Part shown: positions 1 to 6,510 of the stretch, in pieces
Layout of the letters: every line of letters begins with the position of its first letter
Position numbering within the stretch: the first letter of the stretch is position 1
NCBI GenBank assembly: GCA_003523945.1
Contig: DOFS01000048.1
Coordinates: 1-6,540 of the forward strand
Origin: Nitrospiraceae bacterium
GTDB lineage: Bacteria > Nitrospirota > Nitrospiria > Nitrospirales > UBA8639
Reading direction: 5' to 3'
DNA: 6,540 nt
Notes under the pieces: generated by a model
The model's database searches: none
Seen by the model: the letters and a program-made list of their open reading frames with translations, nothing else
What the model was told of the DNA's origin: nothing
Translations under genes and position numbers: made by a program

Positions 1-18
1 CGTTTTTATGATGATCAT
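1..18 (-). CDS. map: Methionine aminopeptidase, 5' end only (partial)
   Basis: Only six codons are visible (MIIIKT) before the window ends. They begin one base after the adk stop codon (TAG-A-ATG). Type I methionine aminopeptidases often begin MIxxKT followed by an EEI-like stretch, and map commonly follows adk in spc operons, so both the sequence and the position fit. The enzyme removes the initiator methionine from nascent proteins in the cytosol using divalent metal. There is no clear Shine-Dalgarno sequence just upstream, so translation is probably coupled to termination of adk. The catalytic residues lie outside the window, so the identification rests on six residues and synteny. Confidence 0.7.
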
Positions 19-19
19 T

Positions 20-682
20 CTATACAGATGGCGATAAGAGAGCTTCCAATCTCTCCTGAACAGCAGAAACTACCCCTGATCCATCTAATTCTGAGAGAAT
101 TCCCCTGTCCTTATAATATTGAATTAAAGGTTCTGTTTGGTTTTGATAAACTACCAAACGAGATTGGATGGTTTCCGGCTTGTCATCGTTTCGCTGAATA
201 AGGGACGAACCACAAACATCACACACCCCCTCCATTTTTGGTGGGATGGATTCCAGATGATATACGGCTTTACATTTCGGACAACTTCGTCTCCCGCTTA
301 TTCGTTTAATTATATCTGCTTCAGGAAGATTAAAATATACGACCCTATCGACCGCTTCCCCATTTTTTTTTAAAAACGAAGCCAACTTATCGGCTTGAGC
401 TACCGTTCGAGGAAATCCATCCAAGATAAAACCATTAACGCATTCATGAGAGACCAGTTTTTCTTCAACTAAACCAATAACTACATTATCCGGAACTAAT
501 TCACCGCGCTCCATAAAGAGCTTAGCTTCATTGCCAAGGCGCGTATTCTTTTCAACGCTTTCCCTAAGCAAATCTCCAGTGGAAAGCTTTGGAATATGGA
601 ATTTTGCGGCCATAAACTCCGCCTGAGTCCCTTTTCCAACACCTGGAGGACCCAAAAAGATTATCCTCACCGCCTTAGCCAC
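20..682 (-). CDS. adk: Adenylate kinase (zinc-type LID)
   Basis: Catalyses ATP + AMP = 2 ADP in the cytosol. With the GTG start at 682 the protein is 220 aa, normal for the long-LID bacterial form. The P-loop GPPGVGKGT is at residues 11-19, the AMP-site motif LSTGD at 33-37, and the adenylate kinase signature LDGFPRT at 87-93. The LID follows from about residue 129, with C134/C137 and C154/C157 as a four-cysteine zinc site, then [13 protein letters not shown] at 163-175 with catalytic arginines R164 and R175. The gene overlaps the end of secY by 8 bases. An AAGGGA lies 4 bases before the chosen GTG. A second in-frame GTG at 670 would give [10 protein letters not shown], the more usual family N-terminus (216 aa), but AAGG sits only 2 bases before it, so 682 is preferred with some doubt. 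An A9 run lies in codons for Leu-Lys-Lys-Asn near residues 104-107. Confidence 0.97.
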   Translation of the reverse strand: MAKAVRIIFLGPPGVGKGTQAEFMAAKFHIPKLSTGDLLRESVEKNTRLGNEAKLFMERGELVPDNVVIGLVEEKLVSHECVNGFILDGFPRTVAQADKLASFLKKNGEAVDRVVYFNLPEADIIKRISGRRSCPKCKAVYHLESIPPKMEGVCDVCGSSLIQRNDDKPETIQSRLVVYQNQTEPLIQYYKDRGILSELDGSGVVSAVQERLEALLSPSV

Positions 683-1988
683 TTCTTCCCTTTATGGAAC
701 CTTTTCCGAGGAAACCTTCATAATTTCTCATGAGCATATGATTTTCAATTTGTTGCGCTGTATCCAACCCAACGCCAATGACAATCAACAAGGAGGTACC
801 GCCAAAGTAAAATGGCATATTTAATCTATATATCAATAATTCTGGAATGACGCAGACAATAGCTAAATAGATGGCTCCAGCAAACGTAACCCTGGTTAGT
901 ACCTTATAAATATAGTCGGCTGTCTTTTGTCCTGGTCGTATTCCTGGGATAAATCCCCCATATTTTTTCATGTTGTCGGCCATATCCACAGGATTTAATA
1001 CCACAGCTGTATAGAAAAAACAGAAGAAAATAATCATTCCCACGTAAAGCATGGTATACAGCAATGAACCCGGAGCCAATTGTGAGCCAATGCTTTGAAC
1101 CCATGGTACTTGTATAAAACTGGCTATCGTGGCCGGAAATGCGATAATGGAGGAAGCAAAAATTGGGGGGATAACACCCGCCGTGTTTATTTTTAAAGGA
1201 ATATGGGTATTCTGCCCTCCATAAACTCGCCGCCCAACTATTCGTTTGGCATATTGAACCGCAATTTTTCTCCGTCCACTTTCAAGAAAAACAATGGCCC
1301 CCATAACTCCAAGCATAACGACACCGAGAATCAACAGTAGAAGAAGACTGATTTGACCAACTTGATATAGGTCAAAGGTTTGGACCACCGCGCTTGGAAG
1401 ACTGGCTACTATCCCTGCAAAAATAATAAGAGAAATGCCATTTCCTACACCACGTTCTGTTATTTGCTCTCCTAGCCACATGAGGAAAGCCGTTCCTGCC
1501 ACAAGTGTAATCACCGTCATCAATCGGAATGGCCACCCTGGGTCAAGAACAAAAGCTCCATCATTCATTCCCTCAAGGCCAAGGGCAATCCCAAATCCTT
1601 GTATCAAGGCGATAAGGATGGTGCCATACCTGGTATATTGGATAATGGTTTTCCTTCCTCGCTCCCCTTCCTTTGCTAATTTCGAAAGATGCGGAACAAC
1701 AACAGTGAGAAGTTGCAAAATAATCGAGGCGCTAATATAAGGCATAATGCCCAATGCGAAAATGGTTAGCCTCGATAAAGCTCCTCCTGAAAAAATATCA
1801 AGGAAGCCCATAAGGGCTCCACCTCTTTCGGTGAGAAACTTAAAAAGTTCTTCATTGTTGATTCCTGGTGTGGGGACATGGGCCCCGATCCTATATACGG
1901 CAAGCATAGACAAGGTAAAAATTACCCGGCTACGCAACTCCGGAATTTTGAAGATATTTTGAAGGCTCGTAATCAGCCGTTCAAGCAC
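675..1988 (-). CDS. secY: Preprotein translocase subunit SecY
   Basis: Central channel of the SecYEG translocon in the inner membrane, passing unfolded proteins outward with SecA or the ribosome. From the GTG at 1988 it is 437 aa, typical for the family, and starts MLERL as many SecY do. About ten hydrophobic segments are visible, roughly at residues 20-40, 65-95, 113-136, 147-172, 181-198, 211-235, 268-290, 310-333, 366-390 and 393-412. The plug region ([13 protein letters not shown]) begins near 61. The first SecY signature region ([13 protein letters not shown]) is at 82-94. The cytosolic loop with [14 protein letters not shown] is at 226-239. The loop [13 protein letters not shown] at 341-353 carries R351, equivalent to the essential R357 of E. 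coli. A TTG at 1994 is also in frame, but AAGG ends only 3 bases before it and 9 before the GTG. The gene overlaps rplO by 8 bases and adk by 8 bases. Confidence 0.98.
   Translation of the reverse strand: MLERLITSLQNIFKIPELRSRVIFTLSMLAVYRIGAHVPTPGINNEELFKFLTERGGALMGFLDIFSGGALSRLTIFALGIMPYISASIILQLLTVVVPHLSKLAKEGERGRKTIIQYTRYGTILIALIQGFGIALGLEGMNDGAFVLDPGWPFRLMTVITLVAGTAFLMWLGEQITERGVGNGISLIIFAGIVASLPSAVVQTFDLYQVGQISLLLLLILGVVMLGVMGAIVFLESGRRKIAVQYAKRIVGRRVYGGQNTHIPLKINTAGVIPPIFASSIIAFPATIASFIQVPWVQSIGSQLAPGSLLYTMLYVGMIIFFCFFYTAVVLNPVDMADNMKKYGGFIPGIRPGQKTADYIYKVLTRVTFAGAIYLAIVCVIPELLIYRLNMPFYFGGTSLLIVIGVGLDTAQQIENHMLMRNYEGFLGKGSIKGRSG
687..692 (-). promoter_or_regulatory. Ribosome binding site of adk inside secY
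   Basis: AAGGGA lies within the last codons of secY, 4 bases before the GTG at 682. It favours that start over the GTG at 670, whose nearest purine-rich match (AAGG) is only 2 bases away. The spacing is rather short, so this is a moderate call. Confidence 0.5.
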
Positions 1989-2430
1989 GGCCAATCACCT
2001 TAACTTGCCCACCGGCATTCTCAATTTTCTGTCTGGCAGAATCGCTAAATTTGTGCGCTTCAACTGTAATCGGACGGTCAATTTCCCCAGAACCAAGAAT
2101 TTTAACCCGTGAATTTCGCCCTTTAATTAATCCACTTTCCCTGTAAGTAGTTGGATTAAAATTCATGGTATCTTCCTGAGCTACAAGATCTTTAAGATTT
2201 ATTACCGAATATTGGATACGAAATATATTAGTAAATCCGCGTTTAGGCAATCTACGGGCAAGCGGCATTTGCCCACCTTCAAATCCAACTTGATTGGCCC
2301 GACCAGAACGAGCCAACAGACCTTTATGGCCTTTTCCAGCAGTTTTCCCTAATCCAGATCCAGGCCCGCGGCCAAGACGTTTCTTTTTGGTTTTTGAACC
2401 TGGAGACGGATGTAAATCGTGTAGCTTCAT
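1981..2430 (-). CDS. rplO: 50S ribosomal protein L15
   Basis: Late-assembly protein of the large subunit that binds 23S rRNA. The length of 149 aa is normal for bacterial L15. The N-terminal third is a glycine- and lysine-rich extension that penetrates the subunit ([20 protein letters not shown] at about 15-34), followed by the conserved [18 protein letters not shown] at about 49-66. The C-terminal globular part includes [20 protein letters not shown]. The ATG overlaps the rpmD stop as ATGA (4 bases), with GAGG 10 bases upstream inside rpmD, so the two are almost certainly translationally coupled. The end of the gene contains the SecY ribosome binding site and start codon. Confidence 0.98.
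   Translation of the reverse strand: MKLHDLHPSPGSKTKKKRLGRGPGSGLGKTAGKGHKGLLARSGRANQVGFEGGQMPLARRLPKRGFTNIFRIQYSVINLKDLVAQEDTMNFNPTTYRESGLIKGRNSRVKILGSGEIDRPITVEAHKFSDSARQKIENAGGQVKVIGRA
1994..2001 (-). promoter_or_regulatory. Ribosome binding site of secY inside rplO
   Basis: AAGGTGAT in the last codons of rplO places AAGG 9 bases before the GTG at 1988 and too close to the TTG at 1994. It decides the SecY start in favour of GTG. Confidence 0.6.
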
Positions 2431-2615
2431 GAAACACCAACCTCAATAAGATGCCTAACTTTATAAATTAATCCTCGAACTTGGGCCGTGTCCGGACGAG
2501 TGACCGTCTGTCCAATTTTCCTAAGTCCGAGCCCCAATAAAACCAAACGCATCTTATCTGGATGGCCTATTGTGCTTCGCTTTAATGTTATTGAAAGATT
2601 GGTTGATGTCACCAT
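2427..2615 (-). CDS. rpmD: 50S ribosomal protein L30
   Basis: Small large-subunit protein, 62 aa, the usual size of the short bacterial L30. It shows the expected pattern: a first beta strand ([11 protein letters not shown]), a helix ([20 protein letters not shown]), then a conserved asparagine/aspartate-rich turn here read as [19 protein letters not shown]. The family often has a basic-N-x-P turn before the second helix; here it is RPDT. The ATG at 2615 is followed directly by GTG, so a start one codon later cannot be excluded. GAGGA lies 12 bases upstream, a little far. It sits between rpsE (37-base gap) and rplO (4-base overlap), the normal spc position. Confidence 0.95.
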   Translation of the reverse strand: MVTSTNLSITLKRSTIGHPDKMRLVLLGLGLRKIGQTVTRPDTAQVRGLIYKVRHLIEVGVS

Positions 2616-2652
2616 GATTTACCGTTTTCCTCACTGGTCATTCTATTTTCAA

Positions 2653-3147
2653 TTAATCTTCCATACCCACGGCTGTTCTTCGCAATTCCCGTACTTCATA
2701 GGGATCACGGAGCTGGCTCAAGCCTTGAATGGTTGCCCTCACAGCATTAAATGGGTTTCCACGACCAAGGGTTTTTGCAACGATATTTTGAGCACCAGCA
2801 ACCTCCAGTAAGGAGCGAACCGCACCTCCAGCAATAATCCCAGTACCCTGCTTAGCAGGCTTTAAAACAATATGCTCTCCCCCAAAATACCCATGAACCT
2901 CATGTGGAATAGTGTTAGATTTAAGGGGAATTCTGATAAGATTTTTTTTTGCATGAGCCACGGCTTTAGCTATGGCGGAAGGAACTTCCGTTGCTTTCCC
3001 TTTTCCTATACCCACCCAACCATCACCATCACCCACAACGACCAAAGCAGAGAAGGAAAATCGTTTTCCCCCTTTCACTACTTTTGCCACGCGGTTAATT
3101 ACAACCGGCTTATCTTTTAAATTGAGCTCTTCAACATTAACCCTCAC
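2653..3147 (-). CDS. rpsE: 30S ribosomal protein S5
   Basis: Small-subunit protein near the decoding region, involved in translational fidelity and the mRNA entry path. At 164 aa it has normal length. The N-terminal double-stranded-RNA-binding domain spans about 9-72, with INRVAKVVKGGKRFSFSALV at 17-36. The loop at about 20-28 is where spectinomycin-resistance changes map in E. coli, and it looks wild type here. The second domain starts near 85 (HGYFGGEHIVLKPA, then GTGIIAGGAVRSLLEVAG). The start is GTG at 3147, with AAGGA about 10 bases upstream. No ATG lies nearby, and the deduced MRVNVEEL matches the family N-terminus. Codons for A-K-K-N near residues 66-69 form an A9 run. The gap to rplR is 44 bases. 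Confidence 0.98.
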   Translation of the reverse strand: MRVNVEELNLKDKPVVINRVAKVVKGGKRFSFSALVVVGDGDGWVGIGKGKATEVPSAIAKAVAHAKKNLIRIPLKSNTIPHEVHGYFGGEHIVLKPAKQGTGIIAGGAVRSLLEVAGAQNIVAKTLGRGNPFNAVRATIQGLSQLRDPYEVRELRRTAVGMED

Positions 3148-3191
3148 AGAAGTGGATCCTTCCCTTTAGCAAAAAATGATGCTGGGCCAAA

Positions 3192-3557
3192 TTAGAACTT
3201 TAACCCTCCGGAACGAGCGGCATCCGCCAAAGCCTTTACCCTACCATGATACAATCTTCCACCTCGATCGAATACCACTAGTTCAATTGTTATGGCTTTC
3301 GCGCGCTCGGCAATGACCTGACCAACCATTTTCGCCGCTTCAATATTACCGCCAGATTTTATTTTTTCTTTTAAACCAGGGTCACAGGATGAGGCCGAAA
3401 CCAAGGTCCGACCTTCGGCGTCATCAATAATTTGGGCATAGATATGTGAATTACTTCTAAACACACTTAATCGTGGACGAGAAGATAACCCTACAATGCG
3501 CAAACGCACACGACGGCTCCGTTTATGCAATCTTTTTTGTTTTTCATGAATATTCAC
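3192..3557 (-). CDS. rplR: 50S ribosomal protein L18
   Basis: Binds 5S rRNA together with L5 and L25 and anchors it in the central protuberance of the large subunit. The length of 121 aa is typical. The N-terminus is strongly basic ([16 protein letters not shown], about 6-21), followed by [20 protein letters not shown] at 27-46. The C-terminus carries the highly conserved [22 protein letters not shown], residues 94-115, and ends GGLKF. The start is GTG at 3557. The upstream in-frame triplets lead straight to the rplF stop, so no other start codon is available. TAGG, which overlaps the rplF stop codon, lies 8 bases before it. The gap to rplF is 9 bases. Confidence 0.97.
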   Translation of the reverse strand: MNIHEKQKRLHKRSRRVRLRIVGLSSRPRLSVFRSNSHIYAQIIDDAEGRTLVSASSCDPGLKEKIKSGGNIEAAKMVGQVIAERAKAITIELVVFDRGGRLYHGRVKALADAARSGGLKF

Positions 3558-3566
3558 AATTTCAAC

Positions 3567-4106
3567 CTACTTTTTTCCGGCTTTACCGGCTTTTTTACGA
3601 AGGGCCTCACCAACATATTTTATACCTTTTTGCTTATAAACATCAGGAACCTTCAAGCTTCTAATCTGAGCTGCCACCAGGCTAACCATTCGCTTATCAA
3701 TGCTCTTAAGAGAAATTGATGTTTGCTTGTCAACAGAGGCCTCTACTCCTTTTGGCAATTTCATAGAAACTGGATGAGCATAACCAATGGAAAAGCTCAA
3801 TTCGCTTCCTTGGATTTGAGCTCGATAGCCTACGCCCATCACTTCCAGGGTTTCCTGGAAACCATCCTTAACGCCCTTCACCTGATTAGCTAGCTCAGCT
3901 CTCGTTAGTCCATGAAGAGCCTTTAGTTTTGCTGAATCGCTACTCCTGAATAAAGACACTTCATCATTTTCTACCTTGGCTTGGATGCCAGGGCTTAAAC
4001 CCCATTGCAATTGTCCGAGTGGTCCTTTTACTAGCACGTTACTGTCAAGGATACGCACTTCTACGCCCTTGGGGATTGATATCGGCTTTCTTCCAATTCT
4101 CGACAT
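3567..4106 (-). CDS. rplF: 50S ribosomal protein L6
   Basis: Binds 23S rRNA near the sarcin-ricin loop and the factor-binding site of the large subunit. With the ATG at 4106 it is 179 aa, normal for the family, and begins MSRIGRKPI as L6 does. A TTG two codons upstream (4112) is in frame, but TAGG sits 6 bases before the ATG, so the ATG is chosen. L6 is made of two similar domains; LHGLTRAELANQVKGV is at 64-79 and VMGVGYRA at 89-96. The C-terminal signature normally read as P-E-x-Y-K-G-K-G-I is here PDVYKQKGI at 154-162, with Gln159 where Gly or Ala is usual. The tail KKAGKAGKK is basic. Confidence 0.97.
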   Translation of the reverse strand: MSRIGRKPISIPKGVEVRILDSNVLVKGPLGQLQWGLSPGIQAKVENDEVSLFRSSDSAKLKALHGLTRAELANQVKGVKDGFQETLEVMGVGYRAQIQGSELSFSIGYAHPVSMKLPKGVEASVDKQTSISLKSIDKRMVSLVAAQIRSLKVPDVYKQKGIKYVGEALRKKAGKAGKK

Positions 4107-4151
4107 GGTCAACCTATAAATTAAAAATCACATTAAGTAAGGGGTTAAAAA

Positions 4152-4559
4152 TTACCACACATGGCATAGAACTTCACCGCCAACTTGAGAACTTCGGCAT
4201 TGTTCATCCGTCAACAACCCACGATCAGTCGTCAAGATAGCCAATCCCAATCCACGCATCACCCTTGGAAGATCTTCCTTGCCAGCATAGACTCTACATC
4301 CTGGCTTACTGATTCTTTTTATCCCAGTTATAAATGATTTTTTTTGGCGGCCAGGAGCATATCGAAGCGAAACTTCGATGACTGGGTGCCCATTTGCTCC
4401 CGTTGTCCCTTTGTAGTCACGTATAAACCCTTCTTCCTTAAAAATTCGTAAGATTTCATTTTTTACACGGGAAGAAGGTATCTGAACCAAGTCGTGTCCA
4501 CGGCGTCCCGCATTTTGAATTCGAACAAACAAATCTGCGAGAGGGTCGGTCATTGACAT
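4152..4559 (-). CDS. rpsH: 30S ribosomal protein S8
   Basis: Primary 16S rRNA-binding protein of the 30S platform, and in E. coli the translational repressor of the spc operon. At 135 aa it is at the usual bacterial length. It begins MSMTDPLADLFVRIQNA, as typical S8 does. The C-terminal rRNA-binding part has GLGLAILTTDRGLLTD at 103-118 and ends VGGEVLCHVW at 126-135. E. coli has STSKG in the loop; here it is TTDRG, and Cys121 replaces the usual Ala or Gly. Two ATGs are in frame (4559 and 4553). The first is chosen because GAGG lies 9 bases upstream and MSMTDP is the common family start. It is preceded by the longest gap in the window (64 bases). Confidence 0.97.
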   Translation of the reverse strand: MSMTDPLADLFVRIQNAGRRGHDLVQIPSSRVKNEILRIFKEEGFIRDYKGTTGANGHPVIEVSLRYAPGRQKKSFITGIKRISKPGCRVYAGKEDLPRVMRGLGLAILTTDRGLLTDEQCRSSQVGGEVLCHVW

Positions 4560-4623
4560 GCTGAAAAACCTCGTATTGAATTATTTGAAAATGGTTAACA
4601 AAAATTGATCCATCAAAAGAGGA

Positions 4624-4809
4624 CTACCAGCTTGACTTTGTAATACCTGGGATATCACCACGCAAACTTAGTAAGCGAAAACAAATCCGACACATAAGAA
4701 ATCGCCGCAAAAAGCCTCTCACCCTTCCACAAAGAGGACAACGATTATAGTGCCGACAAGGAAACTTTGCCTTCCGCCTGGCCTTATTCTTTAGTGCTAA
4801 CCTTGACAC
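4624..4809 (-). CDS. rpsN: 30S ribosomal protein S14, zinc-binding (type Z)
   Basis: Late-assembly protein of the 30S head, near the decoding region. This is the short zinc-containing form: 61 aa, against about 100 for the zinc-free form of E. coli. The zinc site is a CxxC-x12-CxxC pattern, C24/C27 and C40/C43; an additional C18 lies ahead of it. The C-terminus [12 protein letters not shown] matches the usual GxIPGxxKASW. The start is GTG at 4809, 5 bases after GGAG; the upstream in-frame triplets reach the rplE stop without another start codon. It lies between L5 and S8, its normal place. The gene is often called rpsZ or rpsN1 when both forms occur in one genome; whether a second copy exists cannot be seen here. 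Confidence 0.97.
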   Translation of the reverse strand: MSRLALKNKARRKAKFPCRHYNRCPLCGRVRGFLRRFLMCRICFRLLSLRGDIPGITKSSW

Positions 4810-4814
4810 GTACG

Positions 4815-4830
4815 CTCCTTTCCCTCCTTA
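4815..4830 (-). promoter_or_regulatory. Strong ribosome binding site of rpsN, overlapping the rplE stop
   Basis: The stretch TAAGGAGGGAAAGGAG contains the rplE stop codon and two purine-rich matches to the 16S rRNA tail: AAGGAGG and, closer to the start, GGAG 5 bases before the GTG at 4809. It supports the GTG start of rpsN and is the best Shine-Dalgarno sequence in the window. Confidence 0.75.
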
Positions 4831-5454
4831 GGGTTTCCGAAAAGGCATCCCTAAATGGGCCAATAAAGATTTGGCTTCATCATTCCGATTGGCCGTGGTG
4901 ACGAAGGTAATATCCATCCCATGAATTGATGCAACATCATCATATTTAATTTCAGGAAAGGCTAGCTGCTCTTTCAACCCCAGCGTATAATTCCCACGTC
5001 CATCAAAAGCTTTTGGTGAGATGCCACGAAAGTCACGAATTCTTGGTAAAGCTACCGAAACCAAACGGTCCAAGAACTCATGCATCCTTGCGCCCCTCAA
5101 AGTAACTTTTGTTCCGATTGGAATTCCTTCACGTAACTTAAATCCTGCAATCGCTTTTTTTGAGCGAGTTATTACAGGCTTCTGCCCAGTAATTTGTTCA
5201 AGCTCAGCCGCTGCACTTTCTAATAATTTGACATTTTGAACCGCTTCCCCCATTCCAATATTAAGGACAATCCGTTCTACACGAGGGACTTGCATGGGAT
5301 TCTTATACCCAAATTCCTTCATCATGGCCGGAATGACCTTCTCTTGGTAAATTGCCTTAATCCGAGGAACATAATTCGTCGGCGCAGCAACTGGGGAACG
5401 CACAGGCTTTTCTTTACTTTTAGCTGCTTCTTTTGTTGCGGATTTAGATTTCAT
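4828..5454 (-). CDS. rplE: 50S ribosomal protein L5, with N-terminal extension
   Basis: Binds 5S rRNA in the central protuberance and contacts the P-site tRNA and S13 across the subunit bridge. The protein is 208 aa, against about 180 for typical L5. The core starts near residue 28 ([20 protein letters not shown]) and runs through [20 protein letters not shown] (52-71), [20 protein letters not shown] (91-110) and the C-terminal [11 protein letters not shown] (178-188). The first 27 residues are extra and rich in Lys, Ser, Ala and Pro. The ATG at 5454 shares its A with the rplX stop (TAATG), a classic coupling arrangement, with GGAT nearby as a weak ribosome site. The only alternative start before the core is a GTG at residue 18 with no good ribosome site, so the extension is probably real. 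Identity is certain; start position about 0.8. Confidence 0.97.
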   Translation of the reverse strand: MKSKSATKEAAKSKEKPVRSPVAAPTNYVPRIKAIYQEKVIPAMMKEFGYKNPMQVPRVERIVLNIGMGEAVQNVKLLESAAAELEQITGQKPVITRSKKAIAGFKLREGIPIGTKVTLRGARMHEFLDRLVSVALPRIRDFRGISPKAFDGRGNYTLGLKEQLAFPEIKYDDVASIHGMDITFVTTANRNDEAKSLLAHLGMPFRKP

Positions 5455-5786
5455 TAGGATTTATCCAAAACTTCAGTTTGAGCCTTTTGATAAACACGGA
5501 CTTTCCGTCCATCATCAAAAGTTTTCATCTTAATTCTTGAAGGTTTCTTTACGGAATCACAAAAAGCCATAACATTAGAAATGGCAATAAACCCCTCTCG
5601 CTCAAGGATTCCACCTTGTTTATTTTTTGCATTTGGCTTTGTATGACGTTTTATTATATTGAGCTTTTCAACGGTTATTCTTGCATCCTTTGTTTGGACC
5701 TGGAGGACTTTACCCGTCTTTCCCCGCTCTTTGCCTGCGATAACCATGACCATATCGCCCTTTTTGATACGAAATTTTTCAGCCAT
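5454..5786 (-). CDS. rplX: 50S ribosomal protein L24
   Basis: Assembly-initiator protein of the large subunit that binds the 5' end of 23S rRNA and sits near the peptide exit. The length of 110 aa is normal. The KOW motif lies at about 6-33 ([20 protein letters not shown], then KVLQV), followed by the conserved KHTKPN-like stretch here written as [20 protein letters not shown], about 43-62. The later part (GRKVRV) is also typical. The ATG at 5786 has GGGTAGGG just upstream as a modest ribosome site. It is 11 bases after rplN, and its stop codon overlaps the rplE start by one base. Confidence 0.97.
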   Translation of the reverse strand: MAEKFRIKKGDMVMVIAGKERGKTGKVLQVQTKDARITVEKLNIIKRHTKPNAKNKQGGILEREGFIAISNVMAFCDSVKKPSRIKMKTFDDGRKVRVYQKAQTEVLDKS

Positions 5787-5797
5787 AATACCCTACC

Positions 5798-6166
5798 CTA
5801 AATGACTTCTGGAGCCAAAGATATAATCTTCATATACTTTTTTCTTCTTAATTCTCTTGCAACCGGTCCAAATATACGGGTGCCAACCGGGTCCCCTTGA
5901 GCATTGACTAATACACAGGCATTTCGGTCAAATTTAATGTGGGAACCATCTTCCCGTCTCCGGCCCTTTTTAGTTCGCACAATGACGGCTTTCATGACAT
6001 CCCCCTTTTTAACCGATGCCTTCGGGATTGCCTCTTTAACGGCTACAACAATAATGTCCCCTAAAGATCCATACCGACGCTTGGTCCCACCAAGCACATG
6101 AAAACACATAACATTTTTTGCGCCTGAATTATCCGCAACATCAAGATAGGTATAATTTTGTATCAT
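5798..6166 (-). CDS. rplN: 50S ribosomal protein L14
   Basis: Large-subunit protein that binds 23S rRNA beside L19 and forms an intersubunit bridge; it is also the docking site of the RsfS silencing factor. The length of 122 aa is exactly that of most bacterial L14. The protein reads [17 protein letters not shown] at the N-terminus, has [20 protein letters not shown] in the middle (the conserved basic loop), and ends [20 protein letters not shown] followed by PEVI, all family hallmarks. The ATG at 6166 has AGGG 7 bases upstream. A 60-base AT-rich gap separates it from rpsQ, and I see no recognisable structure in that gap. Confidence 0.98.
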   Translation of the reverse strand: MIQNYTYLDVADNSGAKNVMCFHVLGGTKRRYGSLGDIIVVAVKEAIPKASVKKGDVMKAVIVRTKKGRRREDGSHIKFDRNACVLVNAQGDPVGTRIFGPVARELRRKKYMKIISLAPEVI

Positions 6167-6226
6167 GAATTAACCCTGTTTCCATTTAACTGTTTTTTCG
6201 CTTTGGGCCGTATAATTTCTGATAAT

Positions 6227-6493
6227 TTAGGAAGCCACCCGCTTATTTAAAATTTCAGATACCCGCCAGTGCTTGCTCTTACTTAGGGGACGAGCATAAA
6301 CAATATTGACCTGATCACCCAATTGGCATTGATTCACTTCATCATGGGCTTTCAACTTGGTTTTTTTTCGCATTACCTTCCCATATAAGGAGTGACGTAC
6401 TATGCGAACAACTTCAACCACCACGGTCTTTTGCATTTTATTACTGATAACTTTTCCCGTAAGTGATCGAGGCAGGGACCTGGTCTGTGTCAT
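6227..6493 (-). CDS. rpsQ: 30S ribosomal protein S17
   Basis: Primary-binding small-subunit protein with an OB fold that contacts the 5' domain of 16S rRNA. From the ATG at 6493 it is 88 aa, in the normal range of 80-90. Family hallmarks are LTGKVISNKMQKTVVVEV at about 11-28, RHSLYGKVMRKKTKLKAHDE in the middle, and ARPLSKSKHWRVSEIL near the end. A longer reading from a TTG at 6514 would add seven residues, but it has no upstream ribosome site. AAGGA at 6507-6511 lies 13 bases before the ATG, which is somewhat long. It is the first complete gene of the window and normally follows rpmC. Confidence 0.97.
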   Translation of the reverse strand: MTQTRSLPRSLTGKVISNKMQKTVVVEVVRIVRHSLYGKVMRKKTKLKAHDEVNQCQLGDQVNIVYARPLSKSKHWRVSEILNKRVAS

Positions 6494-6510
6494 AGTAAAA
6501 AAACTTTCCT

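Noticed and set aside
1435..1740. Plus-strand open frame of 101 codons inside secY
   Set aside because: It is antisense to the conserved core of SecY, with low-complexity composition and no plausible ribosome site or partner.
2488..2811. Plus-strand open frame of 107 codons across rpmD and rpsE
   Set aside because: It is antisense to two strongly conserved ribosomal protein genes, shows no family resemblance and is explained as a shadow frame.
4591..4618. TTGATGGATCAA followed by T-rich sequence as a terminator in the rpsN-rpsH gap
   Set aside because: The stem is only four AT-rich pairs and cannot form a stable terminator; genes continue in the same direction on both sides.
4560..4623. TTGATG as a -35 box of an internal promoter upstream of rpsH
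   Set aside because: No reasonable -10 box lies 16-18 bases downstream; the spacing gives only CATTTT.
6188..6216. TATAAT on the plus strand in the rpsQ-rplN gap as an antisense promoter
   Set aside because: The -35 region at the right spacing is poor, and the AT-rich gap makes a chance match likely.
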